Source of the DNA: Stenocarpella maydis | Lineage: Eukaryota; Ascomycota; Sordariomycetes; Diaporthales; Diaporthaceae | DNA: 64,000 nt | Direction of reading: 5' to 3' | Assembly: GCA_002270565.1 (NCBI GenBank) | Contig: NQMI01000053.1 | Span: forward strand, 62,177-126,176 | Made by a program: the position numbers and the translations under genes | In this document: one piece after another, positions 48,123 through 59,535 of the stretch | Layout of the letters: every line of letters starts with the position of its first letter | Position numbering within the stretch: position 1 is the first letter of the stretch | Notes under the pieces: model-generated | What the model saw: the letters and a program-made list of their open reading frames with translations, nothing else | The model's database searches: none | What the model was told of the DNA's origin: nothing

Positions 48123-49881
48123 CAACAGCAACCGTCCTGGACCAAGAGCCACATAGGACGGGCTCCTGCAGACATTACTCGAGCCATGAGGTACATCCAC
48201 GCAGAGTCACCCCCTCCACACCTCTACAGAATCCCAAGGTCCCGGGACACACATCAGCGAGTTCCCATGTTGGCCCAGTCGCGCAAGCACAAACCCCGTT
48301 CCCGCCCTGCGGGCGGGGGGAGGGCTAGAGCAGACTTTAACTTTTTTTAGCTGCCAACCCTATCGTGACCCCCAGCATAGATAGTGTTTATTACCCAGGC
48401 TGAGTGAGGCCCAGCGCCGCAAACCCACGCGGCCTTAGACTTTGCCGGCCCACACCAGCCGGTCCTCGCGGGCGGTCCTCGAGCGGCCCTCGCGGATGGG
48501 CCGGCAAAGCGATGAGAAAAATACGCAGTTGGCTCACCAGCCTCTGCCAGCCGGTCCTCCCGCGAGGCGGAAGCTTTGCGCATCCAGCCCTCCCGGCAAT
48601 GCGGCGTGCCCAAAAAACCTTCCCGCCTCTCGCCAGCTGACCTGCTGTCAAGGTTGCCAGTGCTTAGATCCAAGACAGTCATGCTGCGCGCATGAGCCGA
48701 TGGTCCGATGCCCGTCAAGGTTGCAGGCGCGAGATCCGCCGGCCTAGAGAAGAGAGACAAAAAAAAACAAAGGTGGCCATTAAAGCTTCCCAGGTGGGTA
48801 GCCTACCTGCCTTGGTGAAACCCGCAGGCGACAACGTTCCGCCGCGTCGCCCATGCGGGATAAGGCCGTCCCCCGAGGTTGGCGGAAAACGTGGCTTGAG
48901 AGTGGCCCGCCTCTGGGGCGAGCCTTGTGCCACTGCACCATGCAAGTGTGTGTGTACATAGTAAGGCAACACTCTAGTGTAGATACACATGTACACAGCA
49001 GCAAGCCAGCATGCAGCATGTGTTTTTTTGTATTCCGACAGCGTGCACCGGCAGGCTCACTACTTTTGCTAGCCCTTCCTTCTGCCCGTCTTGGTGTGGA
49101 TGTGATGCCGCACGACAGCGGGACCTCGAGTCGTCCCGTGACCAAGCCTGGCGTGCCTGAGATTGTACTCCGTAGTGTACATTGATCACCCTCAGGCATT
49201 GGGGGGGGGGGCGGTCCCACTTGCGCTGGTCATCAGGCTTGGGACGACGCTGCAGAGGATCGACGACATTGGGCAGGGCGCTTGGGTCTGCGACAGTATC
49301 GGGCGGGCCCCACTCGGGGTGTGCCTCGAAGCTTCATGTGGGTTGTGAGCTCTACCTGATAATGCAGGGCAAGCTATAGAGCTGCCGGCTGTTCTGACTC
49401 ATAGCTAGATCCGTCGCAATGCGCTGGCGTGGCTAACTGCCTCGAGCTTGGATGCCTGCGTGCGTTTGTTCTTGTCATTTGTGCTGCACTGGGCTCCAAC
49501 AGTGTGGTACTATGCAGAGAGCCTCAGATGGCCGGAAGGATTCTAATGCATGTTGGAATGCAGGCCGAGAGAGGGTTAGGCTGAGTAAGAGCGTGAGACT
49601 TTTATTTCTTACACACCAACTGGGTTTCTTTCTTGCTCGGTGACGTATAGTTGCCGCCTACTATAGCCAGCTGCTGGTTTGCAGAGTCCGTGCCATTGGA
49701 GGTGTGCATCCGGCGGCTGACAAAACGAAGCCCAGCGCAGCCCATGAGCGCAGAAAGCTTGCTGGCCATCACGGAATAGCCTCAGGGAGGGGCATCTCAG
49801 CGGGACATCTGTGCGTTAATACTTGGTAGTAGCGTCGCCCGAGGGTGGCCAGAGGGCGGAATAGTAAGCTGCAATATACAT

Positions 49882-49897
49882 AGTAGTGTACACTACT
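49882..49897. repeat. 16-bp perfect palindrome
   Basis: AGTAGTGTACACTACT is identical to its reverse complement and shares the GTGTA/TACAC core with other sites in the gene desert. Confidence 0.9.
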
Positions 49898-52381
49898 CCA
49901 GGTTGGCAGAGCACTGGTGCCAAGGGCTGTCAGAGGAGATCGCCGAGGCCCAGGCCCGTCTCTGTGTGTCGAGTTGGAAACCTCGGGAATCTTGTGGGAG
50001 CCTCGGGAACCTTGTTTATGCTGCCCTTGGGAGGAGCTGACCGCCTGCCCTCGCGGCGCGTCTTGGGCGTCTCGGGGCGTCCTCGGCGCGCTCACGGGCG
50101 TCGTTGTGTGTGTAGGATTGATCGCAACGGCGTTGCGGTAGTGCAGTGTAAACCATAATGTGCGCCGCGAGACGAGGTTATACCAGATCGCGATGAGACA
50201 ACGCCTCCGGGGTTGTGAGCTTGTTTGTGTAAGCTGAGTCGTGTCTAGGACCTGCGTCGTGCATCGCCTGGTAGTACTTGGATCGCCGTACCGCCCGGCT
50301 GCGGACCCGTACGCGCGTGCGCCCACGTACGGTGAGTGGTGTGTGCGTGGGCTTATTCATGTGGGAGCCGGAGCTCTGACCTCGATGCCAATGTGACCAC
50401 GGACCGCATTTTGTTTCGGTCACTGCTTGCACGAGCAGTCATACTCACCTCACGACCAGGCCTCACCAACTGCCGGGGCATATCGCGAGCACGGCCTGCT
50501 CGCCCTCGAGAAGCTGCCCATAAGCTCTTCCCCAGACCCTGCCGCAACTGATTCAGGCATTTCTGAGTCGTCCTGCTGCCATCAGAACCGTCTCTGCCAG
50601 CAGCTCAATGAGCTTCTTGACTCAGCTCCCGGATCGCCGGCAGCTGGCTCATTGGACCACGGCCACTGTGCACAGTTTTTTGCTTCCGCGCCAAAACACT
50701 AGTATACAGCTGTGCTAAGAATACTGCCGTGGCCTCCGTGGTGGGTCGAGACGAGAGACGAACCGCTCAGACCAGTCCCAACTCTAAAGTAAACATGTCT
50801 GGAGGCTTGCCGGTGGCCGACACAAGCGTCGGCACCAAAGGGCGACGACGAACCTACATGGTGCATAGTAATAGATCTACGAACCTAATACGGGGCAGCC
50901 AAAAGAGGTGGTGTGTGTGCACCGTGCGTGCGAGCTTGCGAAACACCACGGAGTATACACAGGTACTGTACACACTATCAGAACCTTGCCTTACCCAGCT
51001 GCAGGATGGGCTGAGCGTGGGAGACAGCCTGGCCTGCGACCCAGGTCAGGTCCCAGCAGCCTGGAACCATACCTAGGTACAGTACACTCCTCTGGTGTAC
51101 ATGGTAGATATTTGATCAAATCCTGGCCCAAGACTGGCCAGTGCCGAGCCTGCTCGCCCCGTCACATGGTCCTTTGATCCTGGCCTCTCGCGAGGCTGAC
51201 AGACACGGGGGCCCACACGCAATTTGCCCACACGATGACAAACACGACAGCCACGAACCAGAGGACCAGGATCTGATCCATTGGTACTATACTACTCTGT
51301 CCTATACACCAACCACACACACTACTCAGTACACCGACGAATGCGCCCAACTTGCCTCATCAACGACGACACGATGGCCGGCGGCAGGCAGGCCGGTAGG
51401 GCCAAGCAAGAGCACATTGCCGGATGTCCTATCTCGACGGCGACTATTCACGCACCACCTGCATCATGACGCCTATCGGCCCCAGGCAAAAGCACGCGTG
51501 TGATGGAGGCTTGCAGCCAGGATGCAGCCGGTTATGCACCTGCAGCAATGTGATGCTGGGGACGATGCGTCGCCAGCACACACGAATCCATTGGATCGAC
51601 ATGGCACGGGGCTCATGATGGGCCACGAGCATGGAATGGCAATCAGCCGAGCCTGGGGTAGATAGGCACCCCTCGACAAGCCTGGTCGGATCCTTCAGTG
51701 TGCTGTTGCTGCTGCTGGGCCAGCTTTGATGCCTCTGTGTCCTGTTCTCCCCCGCCGAGCCTCGTATATCCACAACGAGCATGTTTCTGCCAGCCTTGCT
51801 TGTTTGGCCATTCTGGGAACCTTGCCCTCTAGCCCGATCCTGCGCCTTGGCGGGCCCTCAAGATCTGCCCCTCGCAGGATACTGACACATCAGGTTTTCT
51901 CCAGGACACCGTCTCTCGTCGCCAACCAGACCCGTGCTGCCGCCTGAACCGAGCCACATACCGGCCCGAAGTGGGTAATACACACCAGGCGTGCTTGCGA
52001 TTGACTGACTGGTCGTGGTGCAATCGATGGATCAACCCACCCGCTAGGCTGCGAGACAAGGCAGGGCGTTCGGTGCGGGGCGCCGAACGTCCGCTCTGAT
52101 ACAATACCATGCAATCTCAAAAACAGTCATCTGACGGATTTTCGATGATGACTGCATCGTGGGTCCGTCGCAGGACATAGACCATATGGGGCCATGGGGT
52201 CTCCTGGCCCCGCCGCAACAACAGAGCCCTTGCAGTTGGCACTTGCTCTACAAGTACCTGCTGCCCTGGCACAGCCACCCGCCAGCTGTCGGTTAATTTC
52301 CCGACTCCACGGTTCGTTCGGCGAACTTTTTTTCGAAGGTGTGGATGCCTTCTGGGGCCCTTCGCGGGCATTGGCACTGGG

Positions 52382-52423
52382 ATTGGCATTGGCATTGGCA
52401 TTGGCATTGGCATTGGCATTGGC
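52382..52423 (-). repeat. Seven tandem CCAAT-containing hexamers
   Basis: Seven perfect copies of ATTGGC in a row, with one more ATTGG at 52370. On the minus strand each unit is GCCAAT, so the tract is an array of CCAAT boxes at a 6-bp period. It may be only a hexanucleotide microsatellite, but CCAAT is the core site of the fungal CCAAT-binding (HAP) complex. Confidence 0.9.
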
Positions 52424-55400
52424 GCCGCCGCTGCCACAAAGACGTCAGAGACAAGGGGCCCCAGAAGGTCCCTCTGATCTCTGATCCACTTCGGGCCCCA
52501 ACAGAAAGAAAAAGAAAGGGAAAAAAAAAGAGGCGTAGATACACTACAGCCTGCTCCGACGACGGTGCCGTTCACCGTCTTCACCGCCGGATATCCCTGA
52601 CGAATGGGAAAGCTGTGACTTTCACCACCGTCTTCATCAAGCGCCGCGAAGACTCGGCGAGGTGCCGTCATTATCACAAAACCATCAAATTTTTCTCACC
52701 ACGGGAAGCCCACCATTCCCGAGCGAGGCTGCTGGACAGGCTGCCCATACACCAACAGTAGTACCTCCCAGCCATGTCATCCTGGAGTCGTCCATCTTGA
52801 GCCTGGGGCAATGTGGTCCGACTCGACCCGTACCGCAGGCGGCTGTCCGGCAATCCTGTGCAGACGGCTCTGGCGACCTGCGGGTACTCAGCAGTATGAC
52901 TGGCGCCATGTCTCCGGCTCACTCAGTATCAAGCTGACGCAGACGTCGTTTCCACGCCCTGGCCAAGTCGCGGGACCAGCCACGCCACGATAACAGGTAC
53001 ATAGATGGAGACAAAGAGTCGCGCGTCCTCGGGCGGAATAAGCCTTGCAACGCATCTGCCGCTATGCGCACCCTGCAACATCGAGCCCGATACTGGTCAG
53101 GGGCCCATCTTATCTTTTGCTAGACTACATCATCACGATATTTCGCGCGCACAGGCATTTCTAATCTGAGAGGCGGCCTGTAGCCCCAAACCTTACCCCA
53201 TCAGGCCCAGGCAGCCCTAGCAAGACGGCCGCCCATTGCCATCTATTGGGCAGTGTACGATGGAATGGACCGACCACAGACACCCACTCAAGGTCTGTGC
53301 TTCGTCCGGGGCTTGACGGCTGGGGACCAAAGTGTGCGTAGTGGGAAATACCGAGCGAGGCGTCGGCTGCCATGCAGCTCATCGGCCGCCTACTGCTGTG
53401 CTGGTCTTGCTTCTTCTCGAAGGATCACCTGCCCCGTCGATCGCCGGTCCCGAATTGTCGGGATGGCTTGGTGAGGATTCTGACTCACCGCGGTTCCCAA
53501 TGCAGGCGCAGCCCGCGTCGTCAAGGACCAATAACGGCCGCCGGCTGCCGTGGGAGGGTGCGGTCGATGATTAATTCACTGCCAGCCAGCTGCCAGCCAG
53601 TCCTGCCGCTGCAGCCAACAGAACCAAACGGTAGGGGGGTTTTCTCCCGCCCGCCCGCCTGCGCAAGCCAAACCATATCCCACGTGGGAGCCGGGGTGCC
53701 GTACCAACCAGGGTGGCAACCCTGCAGATCACGAGGGCTTGTCAGCCTGCTTGTCTGCTTTTGGGTGCGCCCATTGCTCGCTTGCAGGACACAAGACGCC
53801 AACACCCAGTCCAGCCTAAACCCGTCAGCTTTGCCCGTACACACGGCAGCTGGAGGCTGCGGCTGTGCCGTGGCCATGCGGGCACTGTGCCACCCGGTGC
53901 TGTACGTCCGTACCTCCTCTGCGGCTCATTTCGATCATCGTTCAGCTGAGCAGCACGCGGAAACGCTGTTCCGGAAGCAGCGGGACGAGAGGATCGGTCA
54001 TGAGCACCGCGCAATGGAGGAGAGGAGCAAAGCCAATATCAGTGTCTCAGCTTCTGCTGCGACCGGATTGGCCACCTCCTGGCCAGTGATGTCTCGGCAA
54101 CACATGACGATGGTGACGAGTTTCCTGCCACACACGGACCAGACACTCCTGCCTTTGCTCCGTAGGTCCGCTGCCTGCGCACCTGCCAGGGCCTTTGCCT
54201 AATCACACATCATCTGACCATCATCAGCACATCAGTCTGCAACCCGATCTGCAACCACCTATTCAGGAAATGCACTTTCTATCCTATCCATCAATAGAAT
54301 CGCACCTTCAACCACAACTCTTGCGCCCTCCTGCCGCGTGGCCTCGCCTGGATGGCTGGGGGTTTCCCAACCCACACACTTGCATACATGCCATCAATAT
54401 CAGGGATGTTATAACCCCCAAGACTCGCTTAGAGACAGTGGGTGGCACAACTCGTGGCCGGCACCATGAACCTCGTGCTGAGGCGGCATGCTTGACATGG
54501 CGAACACCACCACCTGATAACAGGGGCCCAGCACGTCACCACCACGCACACCTCACTCACGGAGCCGCGGGACGACAGAACCTCCAAGCAAGGTTAGTCT
54601 TCGTCACCAGGGCGGTGGGGGGTTTCTCCCATCTGACAGCAGGAAGCTGCAGCATCTCCCGATAAAGTTCAACATGGGCCCTGGAACGGGCGGCTAAATA
54701 CGCACGCCGCACTAGGATCGGTTGCACGGCCGGCCGTCCACAGCCCGTCCAAGCCACGCCAGATATGCCGTCCGAACCTCGACGGCTCTCATCATCAAGA
54801 TCAAACAGTCTTTTGGAGCCGGCGGCTCGGGAAACATCATCATGGCCAGGGCCTGGGCCTGGGCCTGGGATTGCATGCGGGGGGGGGGGGCGCTGCGACA
54901 TGCATAGCGAGGACAGGTTCATGCAGCATCTACGCGATGGGGCCGAGGGTGCGTCGTCGCCTTGTTCCCCGTCGTGCGACACAGTGAAGGAGCCTCACGG
55001 CCGTGTCTGATGGCCAATACTACCCGGGACCACACGGCCTGCCTGGTTCGCCTGATGGTGGTCAGGACTTGCAATGAGCTGGGTAGGTTGGTTTCACGGC
55101 GCTGCCTTCTTATCTCTAGATCTGCAGGCCTGCCATCGGCATTTGCCATGTTGTTCCTCCAAAACATGACGAGGGTGTTAGCACGTGGGAGAGGCTGCGT
55201 GTGTGACTCAAAGCAGGGGTGTGGGAAGGCAGCGAGGAGATACGAGGTAGGCAACCAATATCCATCCCAATAACACATCATAGAGAACGACCAGAGTGGG
55301 AAGAAGGTTAGTCGTCTCCGAAGTGGTGTACCAAAGCACATCACCGTCATTCCCACGGGCCAACCCACTGGCCGGCCAACACAGGCTGTGTGCTCTCTTT

Positions 55401-57293
55401 TTGTTCGCGTGCATGGCATGGGATGGGATGGGGGCGGGGGGTACATTGGCGGCTTGTACCCGTTGGCGTGCTGCAGGCACTCACGCTCGATACTGCATAT
55501 CCCAGGCGGTGTTCACACCCGATGACAAGGCCCGGTTGTGACTTGTTTCTTTTTCCTTGAACCTGATTCCGAGGGACCGGGAAATACCGATTAGGCATGG
55601 CGAGCGCGGGCTGGCGGGGGGGTAGGGGGTTTGTGTGTGACGATTCCCCATGATCTACTCCATACATTCCCATTGCCTTCTTTTCTTTGTTCCTGAAACC
55701 CGATGCAGCGCGGGGTAATCATGCTTCTTTTCCCCGACCGACCGACCCATCCGGCAGTGCAGTGGCATGGTACACCGGAGAAAAAGGCAAAAACAACACG
55801 AGATCTCGGGCCTCGGCGCTTCAGGTCCGCCCCGGCGCGCGTTTTCGTCCAGCGCTTTTGTCGCTCGTGCCGCCAGTGTGGTTTCTCCGTCGGAAATATG
55901 CGCAAAGTCTGCAACTCGTGCGGGAAGTGAAAACCCCCCCGTGCTGTTTCAGATTCTACGCTGGGCTGCTGCCACTGTCACTGTTTACTTCGTTCAGTCT
56001 TTCCCTTGTCGGCGGCGCGAACTGCAAAGCGACTGTGCCACAGTTGATGAGGGGTACTGGAGAAAAACACTAGACTTCTTCGTCTCCCGCTTCACACGCA
56101 CCTCGGTCTTTTGACAGCGAGGCTCGGGAGGCTAGGTATGGCCGCACTGGCGGCGGGAGAACTCTGTCTGAAAGGCCCGTTTCACCTGAACCTAAACTTA
56201 CCGCAGGGTCTCGACCTCATTGGTTACCGCGCACCAGGAACTCCGCGCCGCTTCCCTCTGGTCTTTGCGACTAGGCTGCCCGGCTGCCCGGCTGGCTCAT
56301 GATGGTTCCCTCGTCCGCAACCTGGGCTGCCCGCCCGGCTCTTGCACCAACGTTGAGCCCAACAGCCGGGGACTCGGCCACTCTGTTGTAATCGGTCCTC
56401 ATTGCGTCAATGTAGTAGTTGTTTCATAAGGCTAGATGCGCCGGCAGGGAGGATCTCGCGTCTTTCTCCCCGACTTTGGGCCGTACGTTGTGACTATTCG
56501 TATGTTTGCGAGGCTGTGTCCGATTCAATCACAGAGCATGGATGGCACCTCCAGCTCTTTCAATCCTGTCAGCTGTGTTTCCCCCGGGTCTGGACTAGCT
56601 ACGTCCTAGCAAATAGACGAACACATTCGTCCGACCTCTTGCCGAGGCCAGGATGGCTATAGCAGCGACGAGCCTCGTGCCGGAGAAAGTATTCCTACTT
56701 GAGACACTGCGTCAAGTATATTGCACTGTACATCTCTACTATAGGGTTCTTCTTTCTTTCTTCGAATTGACTAGTCTGGACGATGACATGGATGTATTTA
56801 ACGTATCTCCAGACAAGAGATATCCTTGAGTGTGGGTTTTCAACATGCTTGTTCCACAGCAGTATCTCCTTGACCTCACGACTATCAAGGATTTCCGAAT
56901 AGACACGAAGCGTTGGATTCCACCGGGTCTGTGAGTGCCATGACGCAAATGCTTGTCAAGCCAGATGTTGAATATGAGGACTGCTCAGAGGCTCAGCTTA
57001 CACGATGTGTTGGGCGGGTAGCTACCTAAGTACGGAGTTTGCCGAGGAACCAAGGTACCCAGGTACCACTAAGAAAGAGGCTATGACCTCACCTCCCCCT
57101 GCCCGTAGCTTTCGTCTCATCAACACCAAGCTCCCACATGTCCCCAAACTCACTATCTCGATCCGAGGCCACCCATCAGCCCACCGAGATGATGTCCGAA
57201 AGAGGCTTGCACTAGCCGCCACGCCACAACATTCGATATCACGCAGCTGCATGCACGGCAGTGGCTCATCGTCGGAAGCACAGCGAGTCGGCC

Positions 57294-58429
57294 ATGGCTC
57301 CCATCCGACGATACCTCAGGATCTCCAAGTACTCGGTGCTTGAGTGCCGCATCTACCTCGACAACCCCGCCCTAGCGGACTCATGGCTCCTCAACCCGCG
57401 CAGCCCGGTGCTTCCCAAGGTCATCGACAGCGTGCGGCCCCTGGTCCTGCCCAAGCTGCGCGAGGAGCGGGAGCGCAGCCGCAAGAAGAGCACGAAAAAG
57501 CGTGGTATCAAAGATATCGTGGTTGAGGGCGCGTTCCCACCCCCTCCCTGTTTGAAACACTCCCCAGTGGTTTTGCGGCGCAGGGCTGAGCTCGCGCGGG
57601 TGGCAATACATTTGTTTGCCAATGCTGACCATGCCCATGCACCCCCGCAGATGACTTCGAGGTGTCCATTTTCCTGACGGAGACGAGCACGCGGCACTCG
57701 CTGCTGTACAAGCACAAGCACTTCCGCGACACGGCGCAGACGAAGCTGACGTCAAACTCGAGCAAGCTAACGGGCGCGTCCCGGGATGCGCCCATCGATG
57801 TCGAGGTGTCAGGCGATGCTGCCGAGGAGATGGCGGCCGCGGCCGTGGTGCGCGACGAGGACCCCGACGATGACGCAGTGGCTCTCTTTGACATACCAAC
57901 TATGGACGAAGATGAAACAACACCAGCACGTGTCGGCTCGCCACCATCAATGCGACCATCGAAACGCCGCCGCGGGAGGGGCGCAAGGCTGGGCAGGGAT
58001 GACGGCGAGGACAGTGGCGAACACGATGCCGAAGTCTCGACATCGGACGGCGGCAGAGAGAGGATCGTCGACGATGACCTCTTCGTGGGCGAAGAGGAAG
58101 ACTCTGACGGCTCAACAGTGGCGCCGCCCCCGGCCAAGCGTCGCAAGGACGCCGATGGGCCTGCCGAACACGAACCCCCGCGGGACGACAAGAAAAAGCT
58201 AGCAATGGACATCCGGTACGAGGGCTTTTCCATATACGGCCGCGTGCTCTGCCTCGTGGTCAAGAAGCGCGGCGGTGGTCCCAGCGCCGGGAAGAGCGGA
58301 CCGGCCAAGACGGGGTGCAAGTCCGGGCAGCCGGCCGCTCCTGCCGGGGGCCAGGCTGTAATGGAGAACTGGATCACGTCCACTCAGATGCCAGAGGCGG
58401 GCCCTGACGACATCCCAGCGGCGTCCTGA
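57294..58429 (+). CDS. Conserved-looking protein of unknown function
   Basis: Exons 57294-57504 and 57651-58429 give 329 aa. The phase-1 intron has donor GTATCA, a CTGAC branch-like sequence and acceptor CCGCAG, and it joins KKSTKKR to DDFEVSIF. The N-terminus (MAPIRRYLRISKYSVLECRIYLDNPALADSWLL, given here in part) continues through VLPKVIDSVRPLVLPKLREE; after the intron comes VSIFLTETSTRHSLLYKHKHF, then a long acidic, Ser-rich, probably disordered region with basic patches such as KRRRGRGAR and PAKRRK that could be nuclear localisation signals, and a short hydrophobic segment IRYEGFSIYGRVLCLVVKKR near the C-terminus. The ordered ends look like a conserved domain I have seen in other filamentous fungi, but I cannot name it. 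A nuclear location is inference. M57294 was chosen because conserved-looking sequence begins there. Confidence 0.8.
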
Positions 58430-59535
58430 ATGAAGGCTGCAGACTATTTGAAACTACTGCGGGAAGTGGGTTCGCCATGGTACCCGCGGCGCCGAGGCGC
58501 GCACCGCTTCCACGGCTCAGTCGAACTCTGATCGTGATCTCTCGGCGATAAGGCTGAGGCGATCGCATGGCTTGCTGGGGTGTCGGGTGCCTGTGCGGCA
58601 TCTCATGTATGTTACGTCGGTGTTTGGGCCATATAAGCTCGGGCGCAAGGCAATCCCCATGCAGGAACCCATGAACCTCCCTTTTTCGGGGGGGGGGGGT
58701 GAAGCGAGACCGGATCATGGGAAAATGTACGGAGTATTCCTGGATTATCCTGTCAAGATCCTTGGCGCCGCACCGAGGAGGCTCGTGTTGGTTCTGCCGC
58801 AAAAGAATCGTCCGATAGGCCAGCGGGATCTCGATCCCACGACCCATCAAGGGCTGCAGAGTGTTTCAATAGAGTGGAAACTAATGTGGTATGGAGGGCA
58901 ACGCACTGTCGCGGCCAAGCTGCTGGCTGAGGTAGCACGGACGTTCGCCTTGTGGCCCTGTCTCCTTCGCGGGAATGATGCATGGCACACGATGAGCAGA
59001 TACTAACCTTGTCCTTGGGCCGTTTCGAGGTCTATCTTTTCGCCGTTACTAGTTTCACGACGGAACTACGGCTGCTGAACTGTTAAATTTGTCGAGGACC
59101 GGAGGTAGCGTGAGACTGCACTGGAGTAGGAACGACTGCGGGTCTACCGTCACGCTACCAAGGGGCTGGGCTTCCAATCGGAGAAGTTTGGACGACTGAT
59201 GTTTGCCAAACTGGGGCGATGACTTGGTCCCCATGTAGCTGGACGATAGACCAGGAGAACGTGGTCGGAACACCGCGATCAAGGCACTACATTTTAACAT
59301 GTACCAGAGCCCTGGAGGAGCCGGTTCAGGCAGGAGAGAGACAAGCCTGGCCAATGCAACAATGCATTTGTCTGACTGAACTATGTAGTGCTGAGAGTTA
59401 TGGTACTTGTAAGTTATTACTATGCAGTCTGTGGGCAACCAGTGGAAGCAAAGGCCTGACGGTGGTCAGTCATGTCTGCGAATAGACCGATGAGGCACCT
59501 GACCCTTCTCGGGTCTCGAGCAAAGCCCCTCCGTC
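58430..59535. other. Convergent 3' intergenic region
   Basis: About 1.1 kb between the unnamed gene and the protease gene, which converge. A G-run lies at 58690-58700. Open frames such as 58572-59006 plus and 59055-59438 minus lack domain features. A GGGATCTCGATCCC hairpin near 58825 is not part of a recognisable tRNA. Confidence 0.6.

Larger units (their letters stand above)
37517..57293. other. 19.8-kb gene desert, GC-rich, not RIP-like
   Basis: No supportable protein gene was found between the divergent starts of the Sam37-like gene and the 57.3-kb gene. Open frames of up to about 300 codons exist (39795-40694 plus, 44822-45733 minus, 53372-54202 plus), but their His/Arg/Pro/Cys/Trp-heavy composition, two-strand overlap and lack of any domain suggest chance. 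The region is rich in microsatellites, short palindromes and recurring GTAC-, TACTCCGTA- and TACACTAC-type words, and shows no transposon coding remnants. Possible contents are long non-coding transcripts, very long leaders or distant regulatory sites; none is demonstrated. Confidence 0.55.

Noticed and set aside
53372..54202. 276-codon ATG-initiated frame with a hydrophobic start, a possible secreted protein
   Set aside because: The first residues only loosely resemble a signal peptide and the rest looks random. An open frame this long is not surprising in GC-rich DNA of this extent.
55703..55930. Short frame ending with CRSCRQCGF and CNSCGK, resembling a zinc ribbon
   Set aside because: Only about 75 codons, no homologous context that I recognise, and the Cys pairs fall at the extreme C-terminus. 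Most likely coincidence.
58815..58850. GGGATCTCGATCCC hairpin considered as a tRNA T-arm
   Set aside because: The loop lacks TTC, and no matching acceptor, D or anticodon stems could be built on either strand.
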